This document shows positions 17,877 through 25,462 of a stretch of 64,000 bases of DNA, in pieces. Each line of letters starts with the position of its first letter. The stretch's first letter is position 1. Source of the stretch: Rhizobium leucaenae USDA 9039 (lineage in GTDB: Bacteria; Pseudomonadota; Alphaproteobacteria; Rhizobiales; Rhizobiaceae); the NCBI RefSeq assembly GCF_000426285.1, contig NZ_AUFB01000016.1, positions 1 to 64,000 of the forward strand, given 5' to 3'. The notes under the pieces are model-generated. The model saw only the letters and a list, made by a program, of their open reading frames with translations, did not search any database and was not told where the DNA came from. The position numbers and the translations under genes were made by a program.

Positions 17877-18179
17877 TCAGGCGATCGTCTCAAGAACTTC
17901 GGACATCATCCGTCGGCTAATCGGCGGCGCCTTCATCAATGGGCGCAGCACAAGGCCGAGCTGCTTAAACACTTCCGACGCCGTATAGGTGCGGAAATGC
18001 TCAACGTCCCGCCACTCGTGCCAAATGCGAACCGCCCCGTCGTCGACAGGGTCGATATAGGCACTGAATGCGAGGTTTCCCTCCATGGTGCGGATAACAT
18101 CACTATCTTGAAGCAGCCTTGCGATGACTGCGGCGCGGCTTTCGGGTTCAACAGTAAAATCGACGATTGCGATGAACAT
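17877..18179 (-). CDS. Antibiotic biosynthesis monooxygenase (ABM) domain protein
   Basis: A 100-residue protein with the dimeric ferredoxin-like ABM fold. It shows the N-terminal strand MFIAIVDFTVEPESRAAVIARL, a central LAFSAYIDPVDD, and the WHEWRDVEHFRTYTASEVF helix typical of YgiN-like quinol monooxygenases. It is cytosolic with no cofactor motif. It is the first gene of a two-gene unit with an AraC regulator, so it is probably controlled by it. Confidence 0.85.
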   Translation of the reverse strand: MFIAIVDFTVEPESRAAVIARLLQDSDVIRTMEGNLAFSAYIDPVDDGAVRIWHEWRDVEHFRTYTASEVFKQLGLVLRPLMKAPPISRRMMSEVLETIA

Positions 18180-18460
18180 TTGGCTATCTCCTTGCCCTTA
18201 ACGCTCGGGAGGTTAGTCGAACATAGTGATTGATGGCTGCCGCGCATTGGTCAAATGTACACGTCTAAAGGACAAAAACAATTCATATCCGGCCGGCATT
18301 AGCGGGGTTTCCGGTTGCGCATTTACGCAGCTGTGGTGAGGTGCGCTCGGCAGCGACCGTGGCCCGTCTTTGCAAGCAAGCCATCATCGATCATCTTACC
18401 AAGATAGAAACGATGAATGCCAATATCGGTCAATTTCTTATCCAGCCGATAAGTCCCAGC

Positions 18461-18484
18461 CCCTCTCCTCGTGCGAGGAGAGGG
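18461..18484. repeat. Short palindromic intergenic repeat (RIME-like fragment)
   Basis: CCCTCTCCTCG and its complement CGAGGAGAGGG abut with a two-base centre. GC-rich palindromes of this type are scattered in rhizobial intergenic DNA. Membership of a named family is inference. Confidence 0.55.
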
Positions 18485-18504
18485 AGTTTACTGTTTCATC
18501 ACAA

Positions 18505-18535
18505 CAAAAAGGCCCCGCCGCGAACGGCAGGGCCT
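18505..18535 (-). terminator. Rho-independent terminator of tig
   Basis: On the minus strand AGGCCCTGCCG-ttcg-CGGCGGGGCCT (one mismatch) is followed by TTTTTGTTG, 27 bases after the tig stop. Confidence 0.85.
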
Positions 18536-18561
18536 GATTTCGTTTCGGAACGAGAGCTGAA

Positions 18562-20058
18562 TTATTCGGCGCTGTCTTCAGCAGCCTTCTTCTTCGGAGC
18601 CGCCTTCTTCTTCGGAGCAGCAGCTTCTTCGCCTTCGGCGGCAGCTTCGGTTGCTTCAGCCTTGGCAGCAGCCTTCTTCTTCGTTGCAGCCTTCTTGGCA
18701 GCCGGCTTGTCTTCGGTTTCGGCTTCGTCGTCAGCCAGCAGCGCTTCCTTGGAAACGGTCTTGTCGGTGACGTCGACTTCGGTCAGCAGGTGGTCGATGA
18801 CCTTTTCTTCGAAGATCGGCGCGCGCAGGTTGGCAGAAGCGCCGGGCGTGTTGCGGAAGAAGTTCAGGATTTCCTTTTCCTGACCCGGGAACTGCTGGAG
18901 CTGCGCATAGAGGGCGCGCTGCATTTCGTCTTCGCTCACTTCGACGCCGGCCTTTTCGCCGATTTCGGAGAGAACGAGGCCGAGGCGGACGCGGCGCTCA
19001 GCGAGCTTGCGATATTCTTCGCGAGCCTTTTCTTCCGTCGTGTCTTCGTCTTCGAAGGTCTTGCCGGATTCATCGAGATCGGTCTGGATCTGGCGCCAGA
19101 TGCTGGCGAATTCGGCTTCGACAAGCTTCTGCGGGGTGTCGAACTGGTACATCTCGTCGAGCTGGTCGAGGATCTGACGCTTGACCTTCTGGCGGGTGAC
19201 GGAGCCATACTGGCTTTCGATCTGGCCGCGGACGATTTCCTTCAGGCGATCGGCGGATTCAATGCCGAGCTTGGAGGCGAGTTCGTCGTTGATTTCGATA
19301 TCGCCGGGAGCTGCAACTTCCTTCACCTTAATGTCGAAGGTAGCTTCCTTGCCGGCGAGGTTCTTGGCCGGGTAGTCGGCCGGGAACGTCACGGTGATGG
19401 TCTTTTCGTCGCCGGCCTTGAAGCCCACGAGCTGCTCTTCGAAGCCCGGGATGAAGCGGTTGGAGCCGAGGACGAGCTGAGCGTCTTCGTCCTTGCCGCC
19501 CTCGAAGGCTTCGCCGTCGACCTTACCGAGGTAATCGATGGTGACGCGGTCGCCGTCGGCGGCCTTGCCCTTCTTCGTCTCGTAGCTGCGGGCGCTTTCG
19601 GCGATCTTCAGGATCTGTTCGGTGACTTCGTCCTCGCCGATTTCTGCGACTTCGCGGGTAACCTTGATGCCGTTGACGGACTTCAGTTCGATTGCCGGGA
19701 TGACTTCATAGGAGAGCGTGAATTCGAAATCGGCCTGAGCGGCGAGAATCTTTTCAGCCTCGTCCTTGTCCTCGGTCATGGCGATTTCCGGCTGGGTCGC
19801 CGACTTTTCGCCGCGCTCGGTCAGGATTGCCGGCGGCTGGTCACGAACGATCTCGTTGACGAGGTCGGCCATGATCGACTTGCCATAGACCTTCTTCAGA
19901 TGCGCAACCGGCACCTTGCCCGGACGGAAACCGTTGATGCGGACCTTGTCCTTGACCTCGGCCAGGCGCTCGTTCATGCGAACTTCCATGTCCTTGGCCG
20001 GGATGACCACCTTGATTTCGCGCTTCAGCCCTTCAGCGAGCGTTTCGATAACCTGCAT
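18562..20058 (-). CDS. tig: Trigger factor (ribosome-bound peptidyl-prolyl isomerase chaperone)
   Basis: A 498-residue trigger factor that binds the ribosome exit tunnel and assists folding of nascent chains. The ribosome-binding signature is present as GFRPGKVP (about residues 44-51), a central FKBP-type domain carries GDRVTIDYLGKVDGEAFEGG, and a C-terminal chaperone domain follows. The last about 60 residues are an unusual low-complexity Lys/Ala/Glu tail. The ATG at 20058 is chosen for its AGG-containing ribosome site (GGTAGGACA); the longer reading adds a sequence with no family match. Confidence 0.97.
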   Translation of the reverse strand: MQVIETLAEGLKREIKVVIPAKDMEVRMNERLAEVKDKVRINGFRPGKVPVAHLKKVYGKSIMADLVNEIVRDQPPAILTERGEKSATQPEIAMTEDKDEAEKILAAQADFEFTLSYEVIPAIELKSVNGIKVTREVAEIGEDEVTEQILKIAESARSYETKKGKAADGDRVTIDYLGKVDGEAFEGGKDEDAQLVLGSNRFIPGFEEQLVGFKAGDEKTITVTFPADYPAKNLAGKEATFDIKVKEVAAPGDIEINDELASKLGIESADRLKEIVRGQIESQYGSVTRQKVKRQILDQLDEMYQFDTPQKLVEAEFASIWRQIQTDLDESGKTFEDEDTTEEKAREEYRKLAERRVRLGLVLSEIGEKAGVEVSEDEMQRALYAQLQQFPGQEKEILNFFRNTPGASANLRAPIFEEKVIDHLLTEVDVTDKTVSKEALLADDEAETEDKPAAKKAATKKKAAAKAEATEAAAEGEEAAAPKKKAAPKKKAAEDSAE

Positions 20059-20167
20059 TGTCCTACCTTCATTCATGGCGGCCGTGCCCAGACAGCCGTT
20101 CGTTTCGATGAGCACGACGCCGGAAAATCCCGAGCGTGGCTTGCATGCAATTCCTCATCATCTTGCC

Positions 20168-20263
20168 AGAGCGCCGCGCGTTCGAACGAATGCGCAAAAG
20201 GTCGCTCGTCCTCTCGGAATCTAGGGCATCTTATCCACTTTCCACTAGAAAGCGGGATGCTCT
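20168..20263. repeat. Intergenic mosaic repeat, copy A
   Basis: A 96-bp element with ends AGAGCGCCGC and GCGGGATGCTCT. It is similar to 47090-47191: both share the ends, GAATGCGCAAA and an internal GCATC. The terminal AGAGC/GCTCT are inverted repeats. It lies upstream of tig. Confidence 0.6.
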
Positions 20264-20334
20264 AGGCAAAATGGCGCGTCCAACAGCGGGTCAGGAGACA
20301 GGCCGTTAAGCCTCTCCCGTCCACAAGGCAGCCT

Positions 20335-20419
<85 letters not shown>

Positions 20420-20563
20420 GTTCCCAAAAGCATACGGCAATGCCTGCCCATGAGGCCTTCCGGAGCGCGGCGTCTCTATATCACCCGTTTTAAACCACGC
20501 AAAGGAAAAATGACGGTTCGACGACCGTCCACGGACCTTGTTTGGTTTTCTGCGGAAACCCTG

Positions 20564-21175
20564 TCAGTAAAGCGGCTCTTCGTAGACAGATTTGCCGTCC
20601 AGCAGCAGGCTTCTGATATGCGCCTCGCCATCTGCGGAGATGCGGGCGGCGATGGCGACGCGGTCGTGATTGCGTGCATCCTCGATGGTGCGACCGGCCC
20701 CTTCAGGCACATAATAGCGCTCGATGCCGTATGTGACGGAGATCGTAGCCTGCGGGCTATCGCCATAAGAAAAATAGTCGAAAGGCAGGGTTTTGAGAAC
20801 GACCGTATCCGGTTTCGGTTCCAACGTTCCAAAGGACGATTCGACGATGCCCCAATAGCCGTCATCCTGTTTCTTCAGGCGGACCGATAGAACCTGATTT
20901 TTCCGGCTGTCCGTCGGCGCCCCGCCGATGAGGGTTGATACCGGCACCCGGGAAATATCGTAGTTCAACGTCACGTAGTCGCCGCGCAGCAAATCGCGGG
21001 GATCGATCGGCGCGGTTTTCAACAGCACTTCGACGCCGCTCCTCAGGCCCCAGGCCCGTTCGCCCACCATATAACCGAGGATGGCCGTCTGCAGCGCCGC
21101 GACGATGATAGCGGCAATCCACATGCGTCGGCTGAAATTGCGTGCAACGGTGCCCGCCTCGGCTGCCATCGTCAT
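20564..21175 (-). CDS. GDYXXLXY domain membrane protein
   Basis: A 203-residue protein with one N-terminal transmembrane helix (about 20-40, WIAAIIVAALQTAILGYMVG) and the family-naming motif in LRGDYVTLNYDISRV. The family usually sits beside DUF2157 genes, as here: its start overlaps the upstream DUF2157 stop by four bases, so translation is coupled. The bulk is predicted to be periplasmic. Function is not established. Confidence 0.85.
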   Translation of the reverse strand: MTMAAEAGTVARNFSRRMWIAAIIVAALQTAILGYMVGERAWGLRSGVEVLLKTAPIDPRDLLRGDYVTLNYDISRVPVSTLIGGAPTDSRKNQVLSVRLKKQDDGYWGIVESSFGTLEPKPDTVVLKTLPFDYFSYGDSPQATISVTYGIERYYVPEGAGRTIEDARNHDRVAIAARISADGEAHIRSLLLDGKSVYEEPLY

Positions 21176-22326
21176 GCCTGCACCTCCTGCCTGTCGTTTC
21201 GAAGGCCGTCTTGATGGGAAAATCGCCGCTCAAGACGAATGACCAGCCAGGCAGCGATGGCGACCAGGACGCCGCAGATGAGGAAGAAGCCCGATGTCCC
21301 GATGATCGAACCGACTGTCTCGTTTGCGAGATAGAGGATTTCCCAGGCAAAGACGACATAGGCAAGATAGCGCACGGCACCGTTGTCCCGGCCACTCAGA
21401 GTGATCGCGACGACGGCGCTTGCGAGCGTCACGAAGGCGATTACGATGAGAGGCAGCTTGTTTTCAACCCATATAGTATTCTCAAAAACCCCGTCGCCGA
21501 TCTCTCCATGGATTGCGATGAGACCGATGGCAGCGATGAGGAAGGCATAGAAGGCCGGCGCCGCACCGGCGGTCCGTGCGATCCGTATCAGGGGTGAGAC
21601 AGGCAGGCTGACGGCCAGAAAGGCAACCATGCCGGCGGCGGCAAGCAGGACAGCCGCATGCAGGCTTTCATACTGCGCAAAAATCCATGTCAGCCAACCA
21701 ACGAGCATCAGATAAGCTAGATGCCGGGACCTCGGCGCATCGACATACCGGACAAGGGCAATCAGCACGGCCGCCATGACCGGCGGCGCCCAGGGCATGA
21801 TGCCGTACCATTGGTCATAATGATCCCAAAGATAGAAGCCGCAAAAACCCCAGGCCAGGAAACCGGCGAGTGCGACCTGCGCGCTTGAGCGAAACAATGC
21901 GGCAGCGACGCTGGCGACTGCGAACCAGACGATCATCATCGTCAGCTCGTCGCCGGAGAGATTATACATCTGGCCGACCAGCGACATGGCGCCGCCGAAA
22001 CTCATCGTACCGAGAATCAGCACCGCCGAAGCAAGAATCGAATGCCCGCGCACGAATGAATAGGCGCCGCCAAGATAGAATGCCCAGATCATCGCTGTGA
22101 GCCCGAAGAGCCTGATGAGCCTTGGGATCGCCTCCCAATTCGACGCTACGAAAAGCAGGATTGCGACACCGACCAACAGCGCTGCCATGACGGCAAGCAC
22201 ACGGCCGAGGCTGAAGCTTGCCGGGCGGCTGTCGTATTCGCTGAGGATCGCCGCCGCTGCCGGCGCGTCGACTAGCCCCTTATCCATCCAGATCTTTAGA
22301 TCACGCCCCAGCCTAGCCCGGTACAT
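21172..22326 (-). CDS. DUF2157 multi-pass membrane protein
   Basis: A 384-residue inner-membrane protein. Residues 1-45 are a soluble N-terminus with the DUF2157 feature of a helical L-x-x-W followed by A-A-x-I-L-S-E-Y. About ten or more hydrophobic segments follow (for example VLAVMAALLVGVAILLFVA and ICGVLVAIAAWLVI). It is first in a two-gene unit with the GDYXXLXY protein. Its role is unknown. Confidence 0.85.
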   Translation of the reverse strand: MYRARLGRDLKIWMDKGLVDAPAAAAILSEYDSRPASFSLGRVLAVMAALLVGVAILLFVASNWEAIPRLIRLFGLTAMIWAFYLGGAYSFVRGHSILASAVLILGTMSFGGAMSLVGQMYNLSGDELTMMIVWFAVASVAAALFRSSAQVALAGFLAWGFCGFYLWDHYDQWYGIMPWAPPVMAAVLIALVRYVDAPRSRHLAYLMLVGWLTWIFAQYESLHAAVLLAAAGMVAFLAVSLPVSPLIRIARTAGAAPAFYAFLIAAIGLIAIHGEIGDGVFENTIWVENKLPLIVIAFVTLASAVVAITLSGRDNGAVRYLAYVVFAWEILYLANETVGSIIGTSGFFLICGVLVAIAAWLVIRLERRFSHQDGLRNDRQEVQA

Positions 22327-23155
22327 AACGCGCCCCTGTTAGCGATTCCGTCACCCCAGAGTGTCTTATCACATATCGAGGACGTTCGAGGTCGCTCTTT
22401 CATGTCTCAAATCAAGCCGAGTTTTCCAGAAGGTCATGCCGCGTTAATGCAAGGTTAAGGCTCCGCTTCCTATACTTGTCATTTGCTGGATGGATGCGAT
22501 CTCAAGCTATGCGCCATCAGCATATCTCCCATGAAATTATTGCGCTGCACAAAAATAAAAAGTCATACTATTTTACAAGCATCGAAGGACGGCGGTGGCG
22601 CGCCGCTTCGGCGAAAGCCGGAAAGAGCCTGAGGATGAATTCCTTATATAGAATTCGGAGCCGCACACTCCTCCTCCCAGTGCGCTCCGATGGATTGACG
22701 ACACTCCTCCTCCCAGTCGTCAATCACCACAAATGACGCCCACCGCATCCTCCTCCCGCGGTGGGCGTTATTTTTTCCAGGAAAATCGATTAGTCCCTTT
22801 AAGTCTGTGGACGCGACTTGCTCCCTTTGGCGACTCCATCCGGCAGGCCTCGCAAGGATGGTATGAACCGCGCTCAAACGCTTGGAATTGTGAGCAATTA
22901 CTCATGATTTGAGCAGGAGCGCAAAAGTTCGGTCAACCATTCGACCGAATGCCCATCTTCATGCAACGTCATGTGCACATAAAGCAGCCACTCCTTTAAC
23001 CAAATTCTCATCCTGAATTGCATGCTGCGCATAGGTGGCATGAAGCATTCGCGCTTTTACTTCTTGCAGCGCAGCATATATTCCCGCTCAACAGATCAAG
23101 AACGGAACCAATCACGGCACCGGCGAGATCTCCAAACCCTCGAAAGTGATTTAAA
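22327..23155. other. Long intergenic region with sRNA gene
   Basis: These 829 bp carry no conventional gene. The supported content is the three-hairpin sRNA at 22656-22777. Downstream is an inverted repeat TTCGGTC-aaccattc-GACCGAA near 22929-22950, and the region before 23156 must contain the promoter of the first DUF1127 gene. A 33-codon ORF at 22530 was judged unlikely because it has no ribosome site. Confidence 0.6.
22656..22777 (+). ncRNA. Three-hairpin sRNA with CCTCCTCCC loops (cuckoo / alpha-r14-type)
   Basis: Three consecutive hairpins expose the same anti-Shine-Dalgarno motif. Hairpin 1 is 22656-22689 (CGGAGcCGCAC/GTGCGCTCCG, loop actcctcctccca). Hairpin 2 is 22693-22725 (perfect 10-bp GATTGACGAC/GTCGTCAATC, identical 13-nt loop). 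Hairpin 3 is 22736-22768 (perfect 11-bp ACGCCCACCGC/GCGGTGGGCGT, loop atcctcctccc), followed by TTATTTTTT as a terminator. Loops with CCTCCTCCC define the cuckoo RNA class (Rhodobacter CcsR RNAs, Sinorhizobium alpha-r14/NfeR1), which pair with ribosome sites of target mRNAs. A TATATA box at 22645-22650 would start transcription near hairpin 1, but no sigma-70 -35 box is seen; GGAAA around 22620 suggests an alternative sigma factor. Ends are approximate. Confidence 0.85.
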
Positions 23156-23302
23156 ATGAACCTGACCCGCTCTTTCAATAACTGGCGCAAGTACCGTCAG
23201 ACCGTTACCGAACTCGGCCGGATGAGCACCCGCGAACTGCACGACCTCGGTATCGATCGTTCGGACATCCATCGCGTAGCTCGCGAAGCCACCGGCCGCT
23301 AA
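23156..23302 (+). CDS. DUF1127 small basic protein 1
   Basis: A 48-residue arginine-rich protein of the DUF1127 (YjiS-like) family. The conserved features are an N-terminal amphipathic helix with W10 and YRQTVTEL, then G-x-M-S-T-R-E-L-x-D-L-G-I-x-R-S-D-I. In Rhodobacter a DUF1127 protein (CcaF1) is encoded with CcsR cuckoo RNAs and binds RNA; in Agrobacterium such proteins affect phosphate and carbon metabolism. Here the gene lies about 380 bp downstream of the cuckoo-type sRNA. A strong terminator follows. Confidence 0.85.
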   Translation: MNLTRSFNNWRKYRQTVTELGRMSTRELHDLGIDRSDIHRVAREATGR

Positions 23303-23620
23303 GTAGCGGATTGGCTTCGCTAAACAGCGACAGCCTACACAACGCCCGTTGCGGACAACCGCGGCGGGCGTTCTTTTTTTGGCCATTGTTCTCTGGCGCC
23401 GTTTGCGCCTGCAGCAACCCTCAAGCTGCCCTAAACTATTCGCCTCAGACAGGTCACATAAATTTTGGGCATTGATGGCTTTTTGGGCGTCATATTGCAC
23501 AAATGCATAGCAGACGCATTTTATTTGCACTGCAAAATATTCGTCCTCGCGCCTATATAGATACCAAGCGCTGAGGCGGCAATCGTGCCGCTCGCAACCT
23601 GAATGACTGAGGACACAACA
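23303..23620. other. Intergenic upstream of DUF1127 gene 2 with inverted repeat
   Basis: After the terminator, about 240 bp of AT-richer DNA precede the second DUF1127 gene. An interrupted inverted repeat spans 23513-23545 with the core TTTGCA-c-TGCAAA, immediately before a TATATAG box (near 23564). The arrangement suggests a regulator-binding site over the promoter; the regulator is not identified. Confidence 0.45.
23341..23380 (+). terminator. Rho-independent terminator after DUF1127 gene 1
   Basis: AACGCCCG-tt-GCGG and CCGC-gg-CGGGCGTT (23341-23372) form a long stem followed by TTCTTTTTTT. Confidence 0.88.
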
Positions 23621-23764
23621 ATGAACCCGCTTCGCATTGCCAAGAACTGGATCAGCTATCGCCGCACCCTGAACGAGCTCGGCAATCTTTCCAGCCAGAC
23701 CCTGTCGGATATTGGCGTTAGCCGTTACGAAATCCGCAACATCGCTTCCCGCTCTTTCCGTTAA
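23621..23764 (+). CDS. DUF1127 small basic protein 2
   Basis: A 47-residue DUF1127 protein (MNPLRIAKNWISYRRTLNEL...). It has W10, R14-R15, LSSQTLSDIGVSRYEIRNIA and a basic C-terminus. It is a paralogue of the gene 320 bp upstream: both have N-x-L/W-R and G-x-x-S-x-x-x-L-x-D-I/L-G-x-x-R. GAGGA lies 7 bases upstream of the ATG. It is transcribed separately, since a terminator lies on each side. Confidence 0.88.
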   Translation: MNPLRIAKNWISYRRTLNELGNLSSQTLSDIGVSRYEIRNIASRSFR

Positions 23765-23792
23765 TACAACGGACCAAGTGGACTGCCTCAAG

Positions 23793-23816
23793 ACGGCGCC
23801 CTTCGGCGCCGTTTTT
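23793..23816 (+). terminator. Rho-independent terminator after DUF1127 gene 2
   Basis: ACGGCGCC-cttc-GGCGCCGT followed by TTTT, 28 bases after the stop codon. Confidence 0.88.
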
Positions 23817-23876
23817 GATTCCGGCTTTTGCGTAAAGCAATTGGATCACCGGCCTGCCCGTGGTAATGACGCGCGC

Positions 23877-25286
23877 ATGACAAATAGCAGCTCTTTTTCT
23901 CCCATCCATATCATCGGCGGTGGCCTTGCCGGCTCGGAAGCCGCGTGGCAGATCGCCAGCGCCGGCGTACCGGTCGTCCTGCATGAAATGCGCGGCGTAC
24001 GCGGCACCGAGGCACACAAGACTGACGATCTGGCGGAACTCGTCTGCTCCAACTCTTTCCGCTCCGATGACGCGACCAGCAACGCGGTCGGCGTCATCCA
24101 TGCGGAAATGCGTCTGGCTGGCTCGCTGATCATGGCTTGCGCCGACAGGCATCAGGTTCCTGCCGGCGGGGCGCTGGCGGTGGATCGCGATGGATTTTCG
24201 GCAGCAGTCACGCAGGCGATCGAAAGCCACCCCCTGATCACGGTCGTGCGCGAGGAAGTCCAGGGCCTGCCGCCGAAGGAATGGGATCAGGCGATCATCG
24301 CCACCGGACCATTGACCGCGCCCGGGCTTGCCAGCGCCATCCAGGCGGAGACCGGTGCAGATGCGCTCGCCTTTTTCGACGCCATCGCGCCGATCATCTA
24401 TCGCGACAGCATCAATATGGATATTTGCTGGCATCAATCCCGCTACGACAAAGTCGGACCAGGCGGCACGGGCAAGGACTATATCAACTGCCCAATGGAC
24501 GAAGCCCAATATAATACCTTCGTCGATGCCCTGACCGCCGGCGATGCCGTCGGTTTCAAGGAATGGGAAGGCACGCCCTATTTCGACGGCTGCCTGCCGA
24601 TCGAAGTCATGGCCGAGCGCGGGCGCGAGACGCTGCGCCACGGGCCGATGAAGCCGATGGGCCTGACTAACGCCCATAACCCTACCGTCAAAGCCTATGC
24701 AGTCGTCCAGCTCCGCCAGGACAATGCGCTCGGCACGCTCTACAACATGGTCGGTTTTCAGACGAAGCTGAAGTATGGCGCGCAGGCCGAGATTTTCCGG
24801 CTGATTCCGGGCCTGGAGAATGCGGAATTCGCGCGGCTCGGTGGCCTGCACCGCAATACCTATATCAATTCGCCGACTTTGCTCGACCCCTCGCTCACGC
24901 TGAAATCGCGGCCGGGCCTGCGTTTTGCCGGCCAGATCACCGGCTGCGAGGGTTATGTCGAGAGTGCCAGTATCGGCCTGCTCGCCGGTCGCTTTGCCGC
25001 TGCCGAGCGTAAAGGCGAGGCGCCGTCCCTGCCGCCGCATACGACGGCGCTGGGTTCGCTGCTCAACCACATTACCGGCGGGCATATCGTTTCCGATGAA
25101 GAGCCGGGCAAGCGCTCCTTCCAGCCGATGAATATCAATTTCGGGCTGTTTCCGGAATTGGAACCGGGTTCCATCGTCAAACCGGAAGGCGTCAAGCGCT
25201 TCCGCGGCAAGGACAAGACGATCATGAAGCGGCAACTGATCGCCAAGCGGGCGCTGGCGGATTGTGCAGAGTGGCTGGGACAATAA
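23877..25286 (+). CDS. trmFO: Methylenetetrahydrofolate-tRNA-(uracil-5-)-methyltransferase TrmFO
   Basis: A 469-residue folate/FAD-dependent enzyme that makes ribothymidine at position 54 of tRNA. The N-terminal FAD motif is IIGGGLAGSEAAWQIA (about 12-27), and the family segments LHEMR, TDDLAELVCSNSFRSDD and GCLPIEVMAERG are present. GLRFAGQITGCEGYVESA is near the C-terminus. The ATG at 23877 gives the family length; longer in-frame readings run into the DUF1127 terminator. The gene stops just before a RIME-like repeat. Confidence 0.96.
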   Translation: MTNSSSFSPIHIIGGGLAGSEAAWQIASAGVPVVLHEMRGVRGTEAHKTDDLAELVCSNSFRSDDATSNAVGVIHAEMRLAGSLIMACADRHQVPAGGALAVDRDGFSAAVTQAIESHPLITVVREEVQGLPPKEWDQAIIATGPLTAPGLASAIQAETGADALAFFDAIAPIIYRDSINMDICWHQSRYDKVGPGGTGKDYINCPMDEAQYNTFVDALTAGDAVGFKEWEGTPYFDGCLPIEVMAERGRETLRHGPMKPMGLTNAHNPTVKAYAVVQLRQDNALGTLYNMVGFQTKLKYGAQAEIFRLIPGLENAEFARLGGLHRNTYINSPTLLDPSLTLKSRPGLRFAGQITGCEGYVESASIGLLAGRFAAAERKGEAPSLPPHTTALGSLLNHITGGHIVSDEEPGKRSFQPMNINFGLFPELEPGSIVKPEGVKRFRGKDKTIMKRQLIAKRALADCAEWLGQ

Positions 25287-25288
25287 TT

Positions 25289-25462
25289 ACCTTCGCCCCA
25301 GCGGGAAGAAGGCCGCCTAAAGGGCGGGTTGAGGGGCACTAGCGGGAAGAATTTAGTGTGGCTCACAGCGACACCTTGCCGGCAGCGCCCCCTCAACCGG
25401 CCATTCACGATTTCGTTTCGCTCAACCGATCATGTGCACCTTCTCCCCGCTGGGGCGAAGGT
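25289..25462. repeat. RIME-like palindromic intergenic element
   Basis: A 174-bp element bounded by inverted repeats. The left end ACCTTCGCCCCAGCGGGAAG and the reverse complement of the right end agree over 23 of 24 bases. Inner arms (gggcgggttgagggg / cccctcaacc) also pair. It resembles the rhizobial intergenic mosaic elements (RIME). It fills the gap after trmFO and extends into the 3' end of the convergent gene. Confidence 0.75.

Larger units (their letters stand above)
18180..18561. other. Intergenic holding a palindromic repeat and the tig terminator
   Basis: These 382 bp lie between tig (ending) and the ABM gene (starting), both on the minus strand. They contain the ABM promoter region, a rhizobial-type palindrome at 18461-18484 and the tig terminator. 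I see no gene. Confidence 0.6.

Noticed and set aside
18790..20265. 491-codon plus-strand frame opposite tig
   Set aside because: It is the antisense shadow of a strongly conserved gene; the amino-acid make-up mirrors tig codons and no family match is apparent.
22530..22631. 33-codon frame just before the sRNA
   Set aside because: No ribosome site, no DUF1127 features, ends within the promoter region of the sRNA.
22657..22768. Repeated cctcctccc units read as a CRISPR-like or tandem repeat array
   Set aside because: Units are loops of three different perfect hairpins, not spaced direct repeats; the sRNA explanation accounts for stems and the terminal T-tract.
23718..25283. 521-codon minus-strand frame opposite trmFO
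   Set aside because: High-GC antisense frame; trmFO on the other strand is unambiguous by motifs.
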